A DNA stretch of 5,551 nucleotides from Caulobacteraceae bacterium. GTDB lineage: Bacteria > Pseudomonadota > Alphaproteobacteria > Caulobacterales > Caulobacteraceae. Below the pieces are notes generated by a model. It saw nothing but the letters and a program-made list of their open reading frames with translations, did no database searches and was not told the DNA's origin. The position numbers and the translations under genes are program-made. Numbering within the stretch: the first letter of the stretch is position 1; the number at the start of each line of letters is the position of its first letter. The stretch is from NCBI GenBank assembly GCA_947484535.1, contig CANKPO010000107.1, positions 1 to 5,551 on the forward strand. Direction: 5' to 3'. Positions 1-5,551 of the stretch are shown here, in pieces.

Positions 1-127
1 CCTGATCCAACAGGCCCGCTGAGGCTCGGCCTGTACGAAGGCCTGAAAACTCTTCTTTCAGAGCCAGAACCGACTTGTCCATGCGATCGCGGTAACGAGA
101 AAGTACCGGCTTTTCTGTAGCTGCCAT
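1..127 (-). CDS. frr: Ribosome recycling factor, N-terminal part (gene runs off the window)
   Basis: Ribosome recycling factor acts in the cytosol with EF-G to split post-termination ribosomes and release mRNA and tRNA. Only the first 42 codons are present; the family is about 185 residues, so roughly three quarters lies beyond base 1. The visible protein begins MAATEKPVLSRYRDRMDKSV and contains LRTGRAS at residues 30-36, the highly conserved RTGRAS signature of the first helix of the three-helix bundle, followed by the usual leucine-aspartate segment (LLDQ). The ATG at 127-125 was chosen because it gives the family-typical N-terminal length before the R-MDK motif and has a modest GGA (136-134) six bases upstream. 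The gene follows pyrH after 42 bp, the standard pyrH-frr arrangement, and is probably co-transcribed with it. Identity is secure from the motif and the context. The truncation is a window edge, not a mutation. Confidence 0.95.
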   Translation of the reverse strand, partial: MAATEKPVLSRYRDRMDKSVLALKEEFSGLRTGRASAGLLDQ

Positions 128-169
128 TGTCTATCCAATCTTAAACCAAACCGTAGAGGGCTTGACCGG

Positions 170-895
170 TCAGGAGATGACCGTATGCACACCGTCACCC
201 GTCAGAACGTTCAAAAATGCCCCCTGCTCGCGGATCGAGAAGACCACGATGGGAATGGCATTATCACGCATCAGGGCGATGGCCGAGGCATCCATGACCT
301 TAAGGTCTTGGGCCAGAACCTCAAGATAACTCAGTTGATCATACCGCACCGCATTGGGATCCTTCTTGGGATCGGCGGTATAGACGCCATCGACGCTGGT
401 GCCCTTAAACAGGGCGTCACAGCCCATCTCAGCCGCGCGCAGGGCAGCGGCGGTGTCGGTCGTAAAGAAGGGGTTGCCGGTCCCGGCGGCAAAGATCACC
501 ACCCGCCCCTTTTCCAAGTGGCGAACCGCGCGGCGGCGGATATAGGGCTCGCAGACCGTGGCCATCGGAATGGCCGACTGGACGCGCACATCGACGCCCA
601 ACTTTTCCAAGGCATTTTGCATGGCCAGCGCGTTCATCACGGTCGCGAGCATGCCCATATAGTCGGCGCTGGCCCGCTCCATGCCGCGCGCGGCGGTCGA
701 AAGGCCTCGAAAGATATTGCCGCCGCCAATGACGAGGCAGAGCTGAACACCCTGTCGGACGATCTCGGCAATGTCGCGGGCCACAGCATCGACCGTATTC
801 ATATCAATGCCGTAGGGCGCGTCGCCCATCAGCACTTCGCCCGAAACCTTGAGCAGAACCTTCTTGAAACGCGGGGCACTGGGGGCTTGGGTCAT
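170..895 (-). CDS. pyrH: UMP kinase (uridylate kinase)
   Basis: PyrH phosphorylates UMP to UDP with ATP in de novo pyrimidine synthesis. The family is a cytosolic hexamer of the amino-acid-kinase fold, unrelated to eukaryotic UMP/CMP kinases, and is commonly activated by GTP and inhibited by UTP. The 241-residue product equals the E. coli length. Visible motifs in order are the phosphate-binding KVLLKVSGE at 12-20, [10 protein letters not shown] at 55-64, the [17 protein letters not shown] helix region at 77-93, [12 protein letters not shown] at 137-148 (UMP/phosphate site), and DGVYTADP at 169-176 (nucleotide site). The ATG at 895-893 is supported by AAGAGG (910-905) nine bases upstream and by the family-typical N-terminus just before the first strand. 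It sits 110 bp after tsf and 42 bp before frr. The leader carries several inverted repeats and a possible weak promoter, so it may be transcribed both by read-through and independently. Nothing is missing or broken. Confidence 0.98.
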   Translation of the reverse strand: MTQAPSAPRFKKVLLKVSGEVLMGDAPYGIDMNTVDAVARDIAEIVRQGVQLCLVIGGGNIFRGLSTAARGMERASADYMGMLATVMNALAMQNALEKLGVDVRVQSAIPMATVCEPYIRRRAVRHLEKGRVVIFAAGTGNPFFTTDTAAALRAAEMGCDALFKGTSVDGVYTADPKKDPNAVRYDQLSYLEVLAQDLKVMDASAIALMRDNAIPIVVFSIREQGAFLNVLTGDGVHTVIS

Positions 896-904
896 GGATT
901 ATCG

Positions 905-910
905 CCTCTT
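905..910 (-). promoter_or_regulatory. Ribosome binding site of pyrH
   Basis: On the minus strand this reads AAGAGG, nine bases before the pyrH ATG. It supports the start at 895 and lies just downstream of the palindrome at 913-922. Confidence 0.7.
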
Positions 911-912
911 CA

Positions 913-938
913 GTCCGCGGACAGATCGAATCGTCTGT
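913..938 (-). repeat. Tandem small inverted repeats in the pyrH leader
   Basis: Two adjoining symmetric elements are visible. Bases 913-922 form a perfect 10-bp palindrome, GTCCGCGGAC. Bases 921-925 (ACAGA) and 934-938 (TCTGT) form a 5-bp inverted repeat around an 8-base loop. Both lie just upstream of the pyrH ribosome binding site. They share bases 921-922, so they could not both form fully in one RNA molecule. Either could be chance in GC-rich DNA. I report the symmetry as seen and make no functional claim. Confidence 0.4.
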
Positions 939-940
939 GT

Positions 941-968
941 AAGATAGCCGAAGGGCGCGGTACGTCTA
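941..968 (-). promoter_or_regulatory. Possible weak promoter for pyrH
   Basis: On the minus strand TAGACGT (968-962) is followed after 13 bases by GCTATCTT (948-941). Compared with the Caulobacter housekeeping pattern TTGACGS-N10-14-GCTANAWC, which I recall from the literature, the -35 box matches 5 of 7 positions and the -10 box 5 of 7 specified positions, with acceptable spacing. The -35 box lies in the loop of the hairpin at 953-981 and the spacer covers its 3' arm. This is inference from a weak consensus match; chance is a real alternative. Confidence 0.25.
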
Positions 969-981
969 ACGCGCCGCGCCC
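953..981 (-). repeat. GC-rich hairpin between tsf and pyrH
   Basis: GGGCGCGG at 953-960 is perfectly complementary to CCGCGCCC at 974-981, giving an 8-bp all-GC stem with a 13-base loop. On the transcript it begins 24 bases after the tsf stop codon. The bases after the 3' arm are TTCGGC, not a U-run, so it does not look like a complete intrinsic terminator. Likely roles are 3'-end protection or a processing and attenuation point that lowers pyrH relative to tsf; this is inference. Confidence 0.6.
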
Positions 982-1005
982 CATTATCAGCAAAAACTGA
1001 ACAGA

Positions 1006-1932
1006 TTAGCCCTGGCCAGAAACGGCCGCGACCTCAGCTGCAAAGTCTTCCGTCTTCTTTTCGATGCCTTCGCCCAGAGCCAGACGCGCAAAGCCCTTGA
1101 TCACGACGGGCGTGCCGAGGGTCTTGGCGGTTTCGGCGACCAGTTGCTCGACGGTCAGGTCCGGGTTCATCACGAAGGCCTGCTTGAGCAGCACAACCTC
1201 TTCGAAGAACTTGCGGATACGGCCTTCGACCATCTTTTCGACGACGCCAGCGGGCTTGCCCGATTCCAGAGCCTGTTCGGTAAAGATGGCGCGCTCGCGC
1301 TCAACCGCTTCTGGATCCAGATCGTCGGTCGACAGGGACAGGGGCTGAGTTGCGGCAACGTGCATGGCGATCTTGCGACCCAGTTCACGCAGAGCAGCCT
1401 CATCGCCTTCACTCTCAACGGCCACCAGCACGCCGATACGGCCCAGATCCGGGGCCGTGGCATTGTGGACGTAGGACGCAACCGCGCCCTTGGAGACTTC
1501 GAAACGGGCTGCACGACGCAGGACCATGTTCTCGCCGATGGTGGCGATCAGGTTGGCCAGCATGTCGGTGACCACTTCACCCTCAGCCGTCTTGGCCGCG
1601 TTCAGGGCCTCAACGTCGGCACCGACGGTCAGGGCGGCCTGAGCGATCGACTTGGCCGCGCCTTGGAACAGAACGTTGCGCGCCACGAAATCGGTCTCGG
1701 CGTTCAACTCGATCATCGCACCGACATTGTCCGACACAGCCATGGCCACAAGGCCTTCGGCAGCGATACGGTCAGCCTTCTTGGCAGCCTTTGAAAGGCC
1801 CTTGGTGCGCAGCCAATCAATGGCCAATTCGACGTCGCCGTCGTTCTCGACCAAGGCCTTTTTGCAATCCATCATGCCTGCGCCGGACTTCTCGCGCAGA
1901 TCCTTTACCAGAGCAGCAGTGACTTCCGCCAT
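1006..1932 (-). CDS. tsf: Translation elongation factor Ts
   Basis: EF-Ts is the cytosolic guanine-nucleotide exchange factor that releases GDP from EF-Tu. The product is 308 residues, longer than E. coli's 283 and in line with alphaproteobacterial forms. The N-terminal UBA-like domain (about 1-50) contains [16 protein letters not shown] at 12-27. The core begins with the signature ETDFVARN at 79-86, whose Asp81-Phe82 correspond to the E. coli Asp80-Phe81 pair that inserts into EF-Tu. Further on come the conserved GKP and [24 protein letters not shown] segments. The C-terminus has [16 protein letters not shown], as in other EF-Ts. An in-frame upstream start at 2004 would add 24 non-conserved residues. 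I chose the ATG at 1932-1930 because [14 protein letters not shown] is the family N-terminus and GGAGG (1944-1940) lies seven bases upstream. It follows rpsB by 114 bp, the classic rpsB-tsf pair. Hairpins flank it on both sides. Confidence 0.98.
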   Translation of the reverse strand: MAEVTAALVKDLREKSGAGMMDCKKALVENDGDVELAIDWLRTKGLSKAAKKADRIAAEGLVAMAVSDNVGAMIELNAETDFVARNVLFQGAAKSIAQAALTVGADVEALNAAKTAEGEVVTDMLANLIATIGENMVLRRAARFEVSKGAVASYVHNATAPDLGRIGVLVAVESEGDEAALRELGRKIAMHVAATQPLSLSTDDLDPEAVERERAIFTEQALESGKPAGVVEKMVEGRIRKFFEEVVLLKQAFVMNPDLTVEQLVAETAKTLGTPVVIKGFARLALGEGIEKKTEDFAAEVAAVSGQG

Positions 1933-1939
1933 GGGATAT

Positions 1940-1962
1940 CCTCCAGTCATAAAAACGACCGG
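1940..1962 (-). promoter_or_regulatory. tsf ribosome binding site partly inside a small hairpin
   Basis: The tsf Shine-Dalgarno is GGAGG on the minus strand (1944-1940), seven bases before the ATG. Immediately upstream, CCGGTCG (1962-1956) can pair with TGACTGG (1949-1943) as RNA around a U-rich 6-base loop, using five Watson-Crick and two G-U pairs. The last two bases of the 3' arm are the first two of the Shine-Dalgarno. The structure could modestly limit ribosome access. The pairing is visible in the sequence; a regulatory role is inference. Confidence 0.45.
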
Positions 1963-2001
1963 ACGCGGGAAGGCGGCCGGCGTAAAGGGTTGGAACAGAA
2001 C

Positions 2002-2038
2002 CACGGTCTGGAGACGACAAGATCGCCGCCAGACCGCG
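2002..2038 (-). repeat. Strong hairpin just downstream of rpsB
   Basis: CGGTCTGG at 2004-2011 and CCAGACCG at 2029-2036 form a perfect 8-bp stem. As minus-strand RNA the stem extends outward by a G-U and a C-G pair (2003/2037, 2002/2038). Inward, past a single C-U mismatch (2012/2028), five more pairs (2013-2017 with 2023-2027, one of them G-U) close a 5-base loop. It starts eight bases after the rpsB stop codon. No U-run follows, so it is at most a partial terminator. A stabiliser of rpsB mRNA or an RNase processing site is also possible. It is the most extensive intergenic structure in the window. Confidence 0.65.
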
Positions 2039-2046
2039 AAATCAGA

Positions 2047-2871
2047 TTAGTCAGCCGCAACTTCAGTCGCGACCGCTTCGGCAGGGGCTTCTTCAGCCAC
2101 GGCCAATTCAGGCGTCAGTTCACGCTGCAGAGCAGGCTCCATCGGGGCTTCCGACGCGCCCAGATCGACGCCCGACGAGGCTTGGCCAGCGGCCAAACCG
2201 TCGAGGACGGCGTCAGCGATCAGATCGCAATAGAGCTGCAGAGCGCGTGCGGCGTCATCATTGCCCGGGATCGGGAAGGTGATGCCGTCAGGATCGCAGT
2301 TGGTGTCGAGCATCGCGATCACAGGAATGTTGAGCTTGCGCGCTTCCTGGATGGCAATACCTTCCTTGTTGGTGTCGATCACGAACATGATGTCGGGAAT
2401 GCCGCCCATGTCCTTGATGCCGCCGAGGGACAGTTCCAGCTTTTCGCGTTCGCGGGTCAGCTGCAGCAGTTCCTTCTTGGTCCGGCCCGTATCTGCGCCA
2501 TCCAGAACGCCTTCCAGTTCACGCAGACGCGCGATCGAACCGGAAATGGTGCGCCAGTTGGTCAAGGTGCCACCGAGCCAGCGGTGGTTCACATAATATT
2601 GCGCGCAACGCTTGGCAGCCGTTGCCACGGGATCAGAGGCCTGACGCTTGGTGCCAACGAACAGGACGCGGCCACCGCTTGCGGCGACTTCACGAACCTT
2701 GATCAGGGCCTGGTGCAACAGAGGAATGCTCTGCGACAGGTCGATGATGTGGATGTTGGCGCGCGAGCCGAAGATGTAACGTTCCATCTTCGGGTTCCAG
2801 CGGTGGGTCTGGTGACCAAAGTGCATGCCCGCTTCGAGCAATTGGCGCATAGAGAATTCGGGTAGAGCCAT
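2047..2871 (-). CDS. rpsB: 30S ribosomal protein S2
   Basis: S2 is a late-assembling 30S protein that sits near S1 and the mRNA exit region and is required for S1 docking in proteobacteria. The product is 274 residues, against about 241 in E. coli. The body contains [20 protein letters not shown] at 10-29 (first S2 signature), LFVGTKRQA at 70-78, [14 protein letters not shown] at 93-106, [14 protein letters not shown] at 147-160, the second signature region at about 159-183, and DTNCDPDG and IPGNDDA at 189-196 and 201-207. The extra length is mainly a C-terminal tail (about 241-274) rich in Ala and Glu, presumably disordered and of a kind common in alphaproteobacteria. An upstream in-frame start at 2910 would add 13 non-family residues. 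The ATG at 2871-2869 gives the expected [10 protein letters not shown] and has AAGGA (2885-2881) nine bases upstream. It heads the translation-gene run after dnaE and is followed by tsf. Confidence 0.98.
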   Translation of the reverse strand: MALPEFSMRQLLEAGMHFGHQTHRWNPKMERYIFGSRANIHIIDLSQSIPLLHQALIKVREVAASGGRVLFVGTKRQASDPVATAAKRCAQYYVNHRWLGGTLTNWRTISGSIARLRELEGVLDGADTGRTKKELLQLTREREKLELSLGGIKDMGGIPDIMFVIDTNKEGIAIQEARKLNIPVIAMLDTNCDPDGITFPIPGNDDAARALQLYCDLIADAVLDGLAAGQASSGVDLGASEAPMEPALQRELTPELAVAEEAPAEAVATEVAAD

Positions 2872-2880
2872 ATCAAAATT

Positions 2881-2885
2881 TCCTT
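2881..2885 (-). promoter_or_regulatory. Ribosome binding site of rpsB
   Basis: AAGGA on the minus strand, within a purine-rich stretch and nine bases before the ATG. It favours the 2871 start over the upstream in-frame candidate at 2910. Confidence 0.7.
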
Positions 2886-2912
2886 CTTCCGGTTTGCCTC
2901 CGCAGACCAACG

Positions 2913-2952
2913 CCCCTGTTTAACCAAGAGCCCGGAACGGTAACCAACGGGG
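2913..2952 (-). promoter_or_regulatory. Candidate structured leader of rpsB
   Basis: On the minus strand CCCCGTT (2952-2946) can pair with AAC-A-GGGG (2920-2913): seven Watson-Crick pairs with one bulged A, closing a 25-base loop. Within the loop ACC and GGT can pair to extend a weaker inner stem. It would lie in the rpsB 5' untranslated RNA, about 42 bases before the start codon. Autogenous control of rpsB by S2 through the leader is established in E. coli. Whether this element does the same here is inference, and I do not recognise it as a known family. Confidence 0.35.
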
Positions 2953-2996
2953 ATTGACCCGAACGCTGCCGAACGTCTGCGTGTGAGATGGGGGTG

Positions 2997-3025
2997 TGAC
3001 TAGAGCCAAGCCATAGGAAATGCAA
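2997..3025 (-). promoter_or_regulatory. Possible rpsB promoter region
   Basis: The 179-bp spacer between dnaE and rpsB (2872-3050) is the natural place for the ribosomal operon promoter. The best candidate I can see on the minus strand is TTGCAT (3025-3020) with TCTAGT (3004-2999) or TAGTCA (3002-2997), at spacings of 15 or 17 bases. Both boxes are poor consensus matches. A start near 2990 would leave a leader of about 120 bases. Placement is uncertain; a promoter somewhere in this spacer or inside dnaE is more certain than these boxes. Confidence 0.25.
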
Positions 3026-3032
3026 GGCATTT
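3018..3032. repeat. Short inverted repeat after dnaE
   Basis: AAATGC (3018-3023) and GCATTT (3027-3032) are perfect inverted 6-mers separated by AAG. The element starts 18 bases past the dnaE stop codon on the minus strand and overlaps the -35 box of the candidate rpsB promoter. With a 3-base loop and no U-run it is not a convincing terminator. A protein-binding operator or chance are both open. Confidence 0.4.
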
Positions 3033-3050
3033 AACGCAGGCTGTACGGTT

Positions 3051-5551
3051 CTAGACGTCTTCGAGGAACGAAACCCCCGGTGCGGTCTTCAAGGCCCCTC
3101 TGAGGGCGGCATCCAGACTATAGCGACCGGGAAGACGCATCTCGACCTCACGTCCGCCATCAATAGCACTGACCAGACTGATCTCGCCGCCGCGGGCATT
3201 AACGGCCCCCTCAAGGCGGCGCTTGAGCACGTCAATTTCGGTTGAGCGCGGCGACAGGTGAATGCGCAGATTGGCGACAACATTCTCCATCGCCCTATCA
3301 ATCGGCTCAGCGTCATCGCCAAAGAACCGCACCTCACCGTCGCGGCCCTTGGCGCGGACCTTGAGCAGGATCGAGGCACCGGGCTCCAAGACCTCGCGGC
3401 AGCGACGTAGGGCTTCGGGCGGGAACAGGACCTCATATTCCCCCGTCGGATCGGACAGGGATATGAAGGCGAACTTTTCACCCGATTGCGACGCGCGCTC
3501 CTGACGGCGGCGGACCACACCGGCCATGCGGAAGGCTTCGGCCCCCTGCTCGGCTGCGATAATAGCATCGGCCAGCAAGGTCACCCGGCGGCGGCGCAGG
3601 ACCGTGACCATATCTTCGAGCGGATGGCCGCTGAGATAGAAGCCTACGGCGGACAGTTCTTCATCCAGCTGGTCCGGCCCAGTCCAGGGATCAACCCGCG
3701 ACAGACGTGGGCGCGCCGCGTCACTATCCCCGCCAAACAGGCTGGCCTGAGAGGAGGCCCGCTCGGCCGCCACGCTCTGGGCATAGGCCATGAGGGCGTC
3801 GATATTGGCGAGGATCTGTGCGCGATTGGGATGGATGCGGTCAAAGGCCCCTGCCCGCGCCAGATTTTCCAAGGCCCGCTTATTGACCTGACGCGGATCG
3901 ATGCGCTCGACAAAATCGAACAGGTCGCGGAACGGCCCGCCCGCAGCCCGCGTGGCGACCAGATTGTCCATCGCCGCCTGACCGACATTGCGCACGGCCC
4001 CGAGGGCATAGAGCACCTCGCCGTTCTCAACCTCGAAATCGGCAGCAGAACGATTGACGTCCGGCGGACAGACCTTGACCCCCATCCGCTTGGCGTCCTG
4101 ATAGAAGACGGCCAGCTTATCGGTGTTGGAAATGTCGAGGCTCATCGATGCGGCCAAGAACTCGACCGGCGCATTGGCCTTCAGCCAGCCGGTTTGATAG
4201 GCGATGATGGCATAGGCTGCAGCGTGGCTCTTATTGAAGCCATAGCCGGCAAATTTGGCGACCAGTTCAAAGATGCTGTCGGACTGATGTTCGGGCACGC
4301 CAAGTGCAGTCGCGCCGGAGACGAAACGGGCCTTTTGCTGGTCCATCTCCTCCTTTTTCTTCTTACCCATGGCCCGGCGCAGCAGGTCAGCCTCACCCAG
4401 CGAATAGCCCGCCAAGATCTGGGCGATCTGCATCACCTGTTCTTGATAGACGATGACGCCGTAGGTTTCCTTGAGGACGGGCTCCAAGCTGGGGTGGAGC
4501 ATGTCGGCGGCCTTACGCTCGAACTTACAGTCCACATAGGTGTCGATATTGTCCATCGGACCGGGGCGATAGAGCGAGATCAGGGCGGTTATCTCTTCGA
4601 TCGAGCTGGGCCGCATCTTGCGCAGGGTATCGCGCATGCCCTGACTTTCGAGCTGGAACACACCGATGGTCTGGCCCGACGCCATAAGATCGAAGCTGGC
4701 CTTGTCGTCCAGCGGCAGGGTGGACAGATCGATCCCCGCCCCCCGCTTGCGCATATGTTTCACCGCCCGGTCCAGAACGGTCAGGGTCTTGAGGCCCAAA
4801 AAGTCGAACTTGACCAGTCCGGCGCTCTCAACCCATTTCATATTGAACTGGGTGGCGGGCAGCTCGGAGCGTGGGTCCTGATAGAGCGGGGTCAGCTCGA
4901 TCAGAGGGCGGTCGCCAATCACGATACCGGCGGCGTGGGTCGAGGCGTTGCGAAACAGCCCCTCCAGCTTCAGCGCCGTTTCCAACAGCCGCGCGACGCT
5001 CTCATCATCCTTCTTGGCCTGTTTCAGGCGCGGTTCAATCTCGATGGCCTGGGCCAAGGTGGTCGGACTGGCCGGATTGTTCGGGATCATCTTGGCCAGA
5101 CGGTCAACCATGCCCAAAGGCAGCTGCATCACCCGCCCAACATCGCGCAGCACGGCGCGGGCCTGAAGCGTACCGAAGGTGATGATCTGGGCCACGCGCC
5201 CGACGCCGTATTTGTCCTGAACGTAAGAGATCACCTCTTCGCGGCGATCCTGACAAAAGTCGATATCGAAGTCGGGCATCGAGACCCGCTCTGGGTTCAA
5301 GAACCGCTCGAACAGTAGGCCAAACCGCAGGGGATCTAGATCCGTAATGGTCAGGGCCCAGGCGACGAGCGAGCCCGCGCCCGAACCACGTCCCGGCCCC
5401 ACCGGAATACCGTGTGCCTTGGCCCACTTGATAAAGTCCGACACGATCAAGAAATAGCCGGGAAAACCCATATTGATGATGACGGCAATTTCCCGCTCGA
5501 GCCGGTCCCAATAGTCCTGTTCCGGCGCGGCCAACTGATGGACAGCAAAGC
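3051..5551 (-). CDS. dnaE: DNA polymerase III alpha subunit, palm to C-terminus (N-terminal PHP domain outside the window)
   Basis: DnaE is the catalytic subunit of the replicative polymerase III holoenzyme. The window holds 832 codons to the TAG at 3053-3051 and no in-window start; the frame is open to the edge ([14 protein letters not shown]). Residue spacing to E. coli suggests that about 306 residues, essentially the PHP domain, lie beyond 5551, for a total near 1140. The C-family polymerase core is clear: [12 protein letters not shown] and [23 protein letters not shown] with catalytic Asp at 5267-5265 and 5261-5259; and [11 protein letters not shown] with the third catalytic Asp at 4805-4803, exactly 154 residues after the first, as between E. 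coli Asp401 and Asp555. Then come [32 protein letters not shown] and [11 protein letters not shown] helix-hairpin-helix region (near [15 protein letters not shown]) precedes the beta-clamp-binding motif QASLF (3749-3735), followed by an OB-fold and a C-terminal domain. It is DnaE1-like rather than PolC or the DnaE2/ImuC type, judged from the clamp motif and context. Confidence 0.97.
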   Translation of the reverse strand, partial: FAVHQLAAPEQDYWDRLEREIAVIINMGFPGYFLIVSDFIKWAKAHGIPVGPGRGSGAGSLVAWALTITDLDPLRFGLLFERFLNPERVSMPDFDIDFCQDRREEVISYVQDKYGVGRVAQIITFGTLQARAVLRDVGRVMQLPLGMVDRLAKMIPNNPASPTTLAQAIEIEPRLKQAKKDDESVARLLETALKLEGLFRNASTHAAGIVIGDRPLIELTPLYQDPRSELPATQFNMKWVESAGLVKFDFLGLKTLTVLDRAVKHMRKRGAGIDLSTLPLDDKASFDLMASGQTIGVFQLESQGMRDTLRKMRPSSIEEITALISLYRPGPMDNIDTYVDCKFERKAADMLHPSLEPVLKETYGVIVYQEQVMQIAQILAGYSLGEADLLRRAMGKKKKEEMDQQKARFVSGATALGVPEHQSDSIFELVAKFAGYGFNKSHAAAYAIIAYQTGWLKANAPVEFLAASMSLDISNTDKLAVFYQDAKRMGVKVCPPDVNRSAADFEVENGEVLYALGAVRNVGQAAMDNLVATRAAGGPFRDLFDFVERIDPRQVNKRALENLARAGAFDRIHPNRAQILANIDALMAYAQSVAAERASSQASLFGGDSDAARPRLSRVDPWTGPDQLDEELSAVGFYLSGHPLEDMVTVLRRRRVTLLADAIIAAEQGAEAFRMAGVVRRRQERASQSGEKFAFISLSDPTGEYEVLFPPEALRRCREVLEPGASILLKVRAKGRDGEVRFFGDDAEPIDRAMENVVANLRIHLSPRSTEIDVLKRRLEGAVNARGGEISLVSAIDGGREVEMRLPGRYSLDAALRGALKTAPGVSFLEDV

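Noticed and set aside
185..1000. 271-codon plus-strand open frame opposite pyrH and its leader
   Set aside because: Antisense shadow of pyrH; histidine- and glycine-rich composition typical of reverse-strand reading of GC-rich genes, with no recognisable domain.
1002..1009. Identical 8-mer CAGATTAG at the ends of tsf (1002-1009) and rpsB (2043-2050)
   Set aside because: It is only a shared stop-codon context a few bases long; likely chance, and flanking sequence differs.
1933..2004. 24-residue N-terminal extension of EF-Ts from an upstream in-frame start
   Set aside because: The added residues are not family-like and would be translated through the hairpin and ribosome binding site region; the internal ATG has a strong GGAGG and the conserved N-terminus.
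1990..2865. 291-codon plus-strand open frame opposite rpsB
   Set aside because: Antisense shadow of rpsB with no recognisable domain. The same applies to the 216-codon plus-strand frame at 1144-1794 opposite tsf.
2872..2910. 13-residue N-terminal extension of S2
   Set aside because: The internal ATG gives the conserved [10 protein letters not shown] start with a well-spaced AAGGA. The extension reads through that ribosome binding site.
2954..2960. TTGACCC on the plus strand as a -35 promoter box
   Set aside because: No matching -10 box follows at suitable distance and no plus-strand gene lies downstream.
3486..5318. 610-codon open frame on the plus strand opposite dnaE
   Set aside because: It lies wholly antisense to a clearly conserved polymerase gene and its translation shows no family motif I recognise. 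Long antisense frames are expected from the strong third-position GC bias of the real gene.
5532..5534. TTG as a start codon of dnaE inside the window
   Set aside because: The frame continues open upstream to the window edge and the conserved polymerase lacks its PHP domain, so this TTG is an internal leucine codon.

Overview
The window is a housekeeping locus from an alphaproteobacterium. All recognisable genes lie on the minus strand, so transcription runs from the high coordinates to the low ones. The gene order in that direction is dnaE (3' part), rpsB, tsf, pyrH, frr (5' part). The rpsB-tsf-pyrH-frr order is a widespread bacterial synteny, and dnaE directly upstream is a pattern I associate with Caulobacter relatives. 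The S2 N-terminus ([15 protein letters not shown]), the 308-residue EF-Ts, the alanine/glutamate-rich S2 tail and a GC content of roughly 60% by eye all fit Caulobacterales. An Asticcacaulis-like member is more likely than Caulobacter itself, which is more GC-rich. This assignment rests on remembered family sequences, not on a search.

Layout: 5551-3051 is the replicative DNA polymerase III alpha subunit, lacking its N-terminal PHP domain because the window ends. 3050-2872 is a 179-bp spacer that should hold the rpsB promoter and leader. 2871-2047 is rpsB (ribosomal protein S2). 2046-1933 is a 114-bp spacer with a strong hairpin just after rpsB and a second small hairpin touching the tsf ribosome binding site. 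1932-1006 is tsf (EF-Ts). 1005-896 is a 110-bp spacer with a GC-rich hairpin, two smaller inverted repeats and a possible weak promoter. 895-170 is pyrH (UMP kinase). 169-128 is a short spacer, and 127-1 is the first 42 codons of frr (ribosome recycling factor). No spacer exceeds 300 bp.

Functionally, rpsB, tsf and frr serve translation (30S assembly, EF-Tu nucleotide exchange, post-termination ribosome recycling). pyrH supplies UDP for RNA and DNA precursors, and dnaE is the chromosomal replicase. No intrinsic terminator with a clear U-run is visible in any of the four spacers, so read-through along the cluster is plausible, with hairpins probably adjusting expression between genes.

I found no sign of a new system, mobile element, CRISPR array, RNA gene or horizontal insertion. 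All coding sequence is explained by intact, canonical genes. What merits a second look is confined to the intergenic RNA structures and possible promoters.
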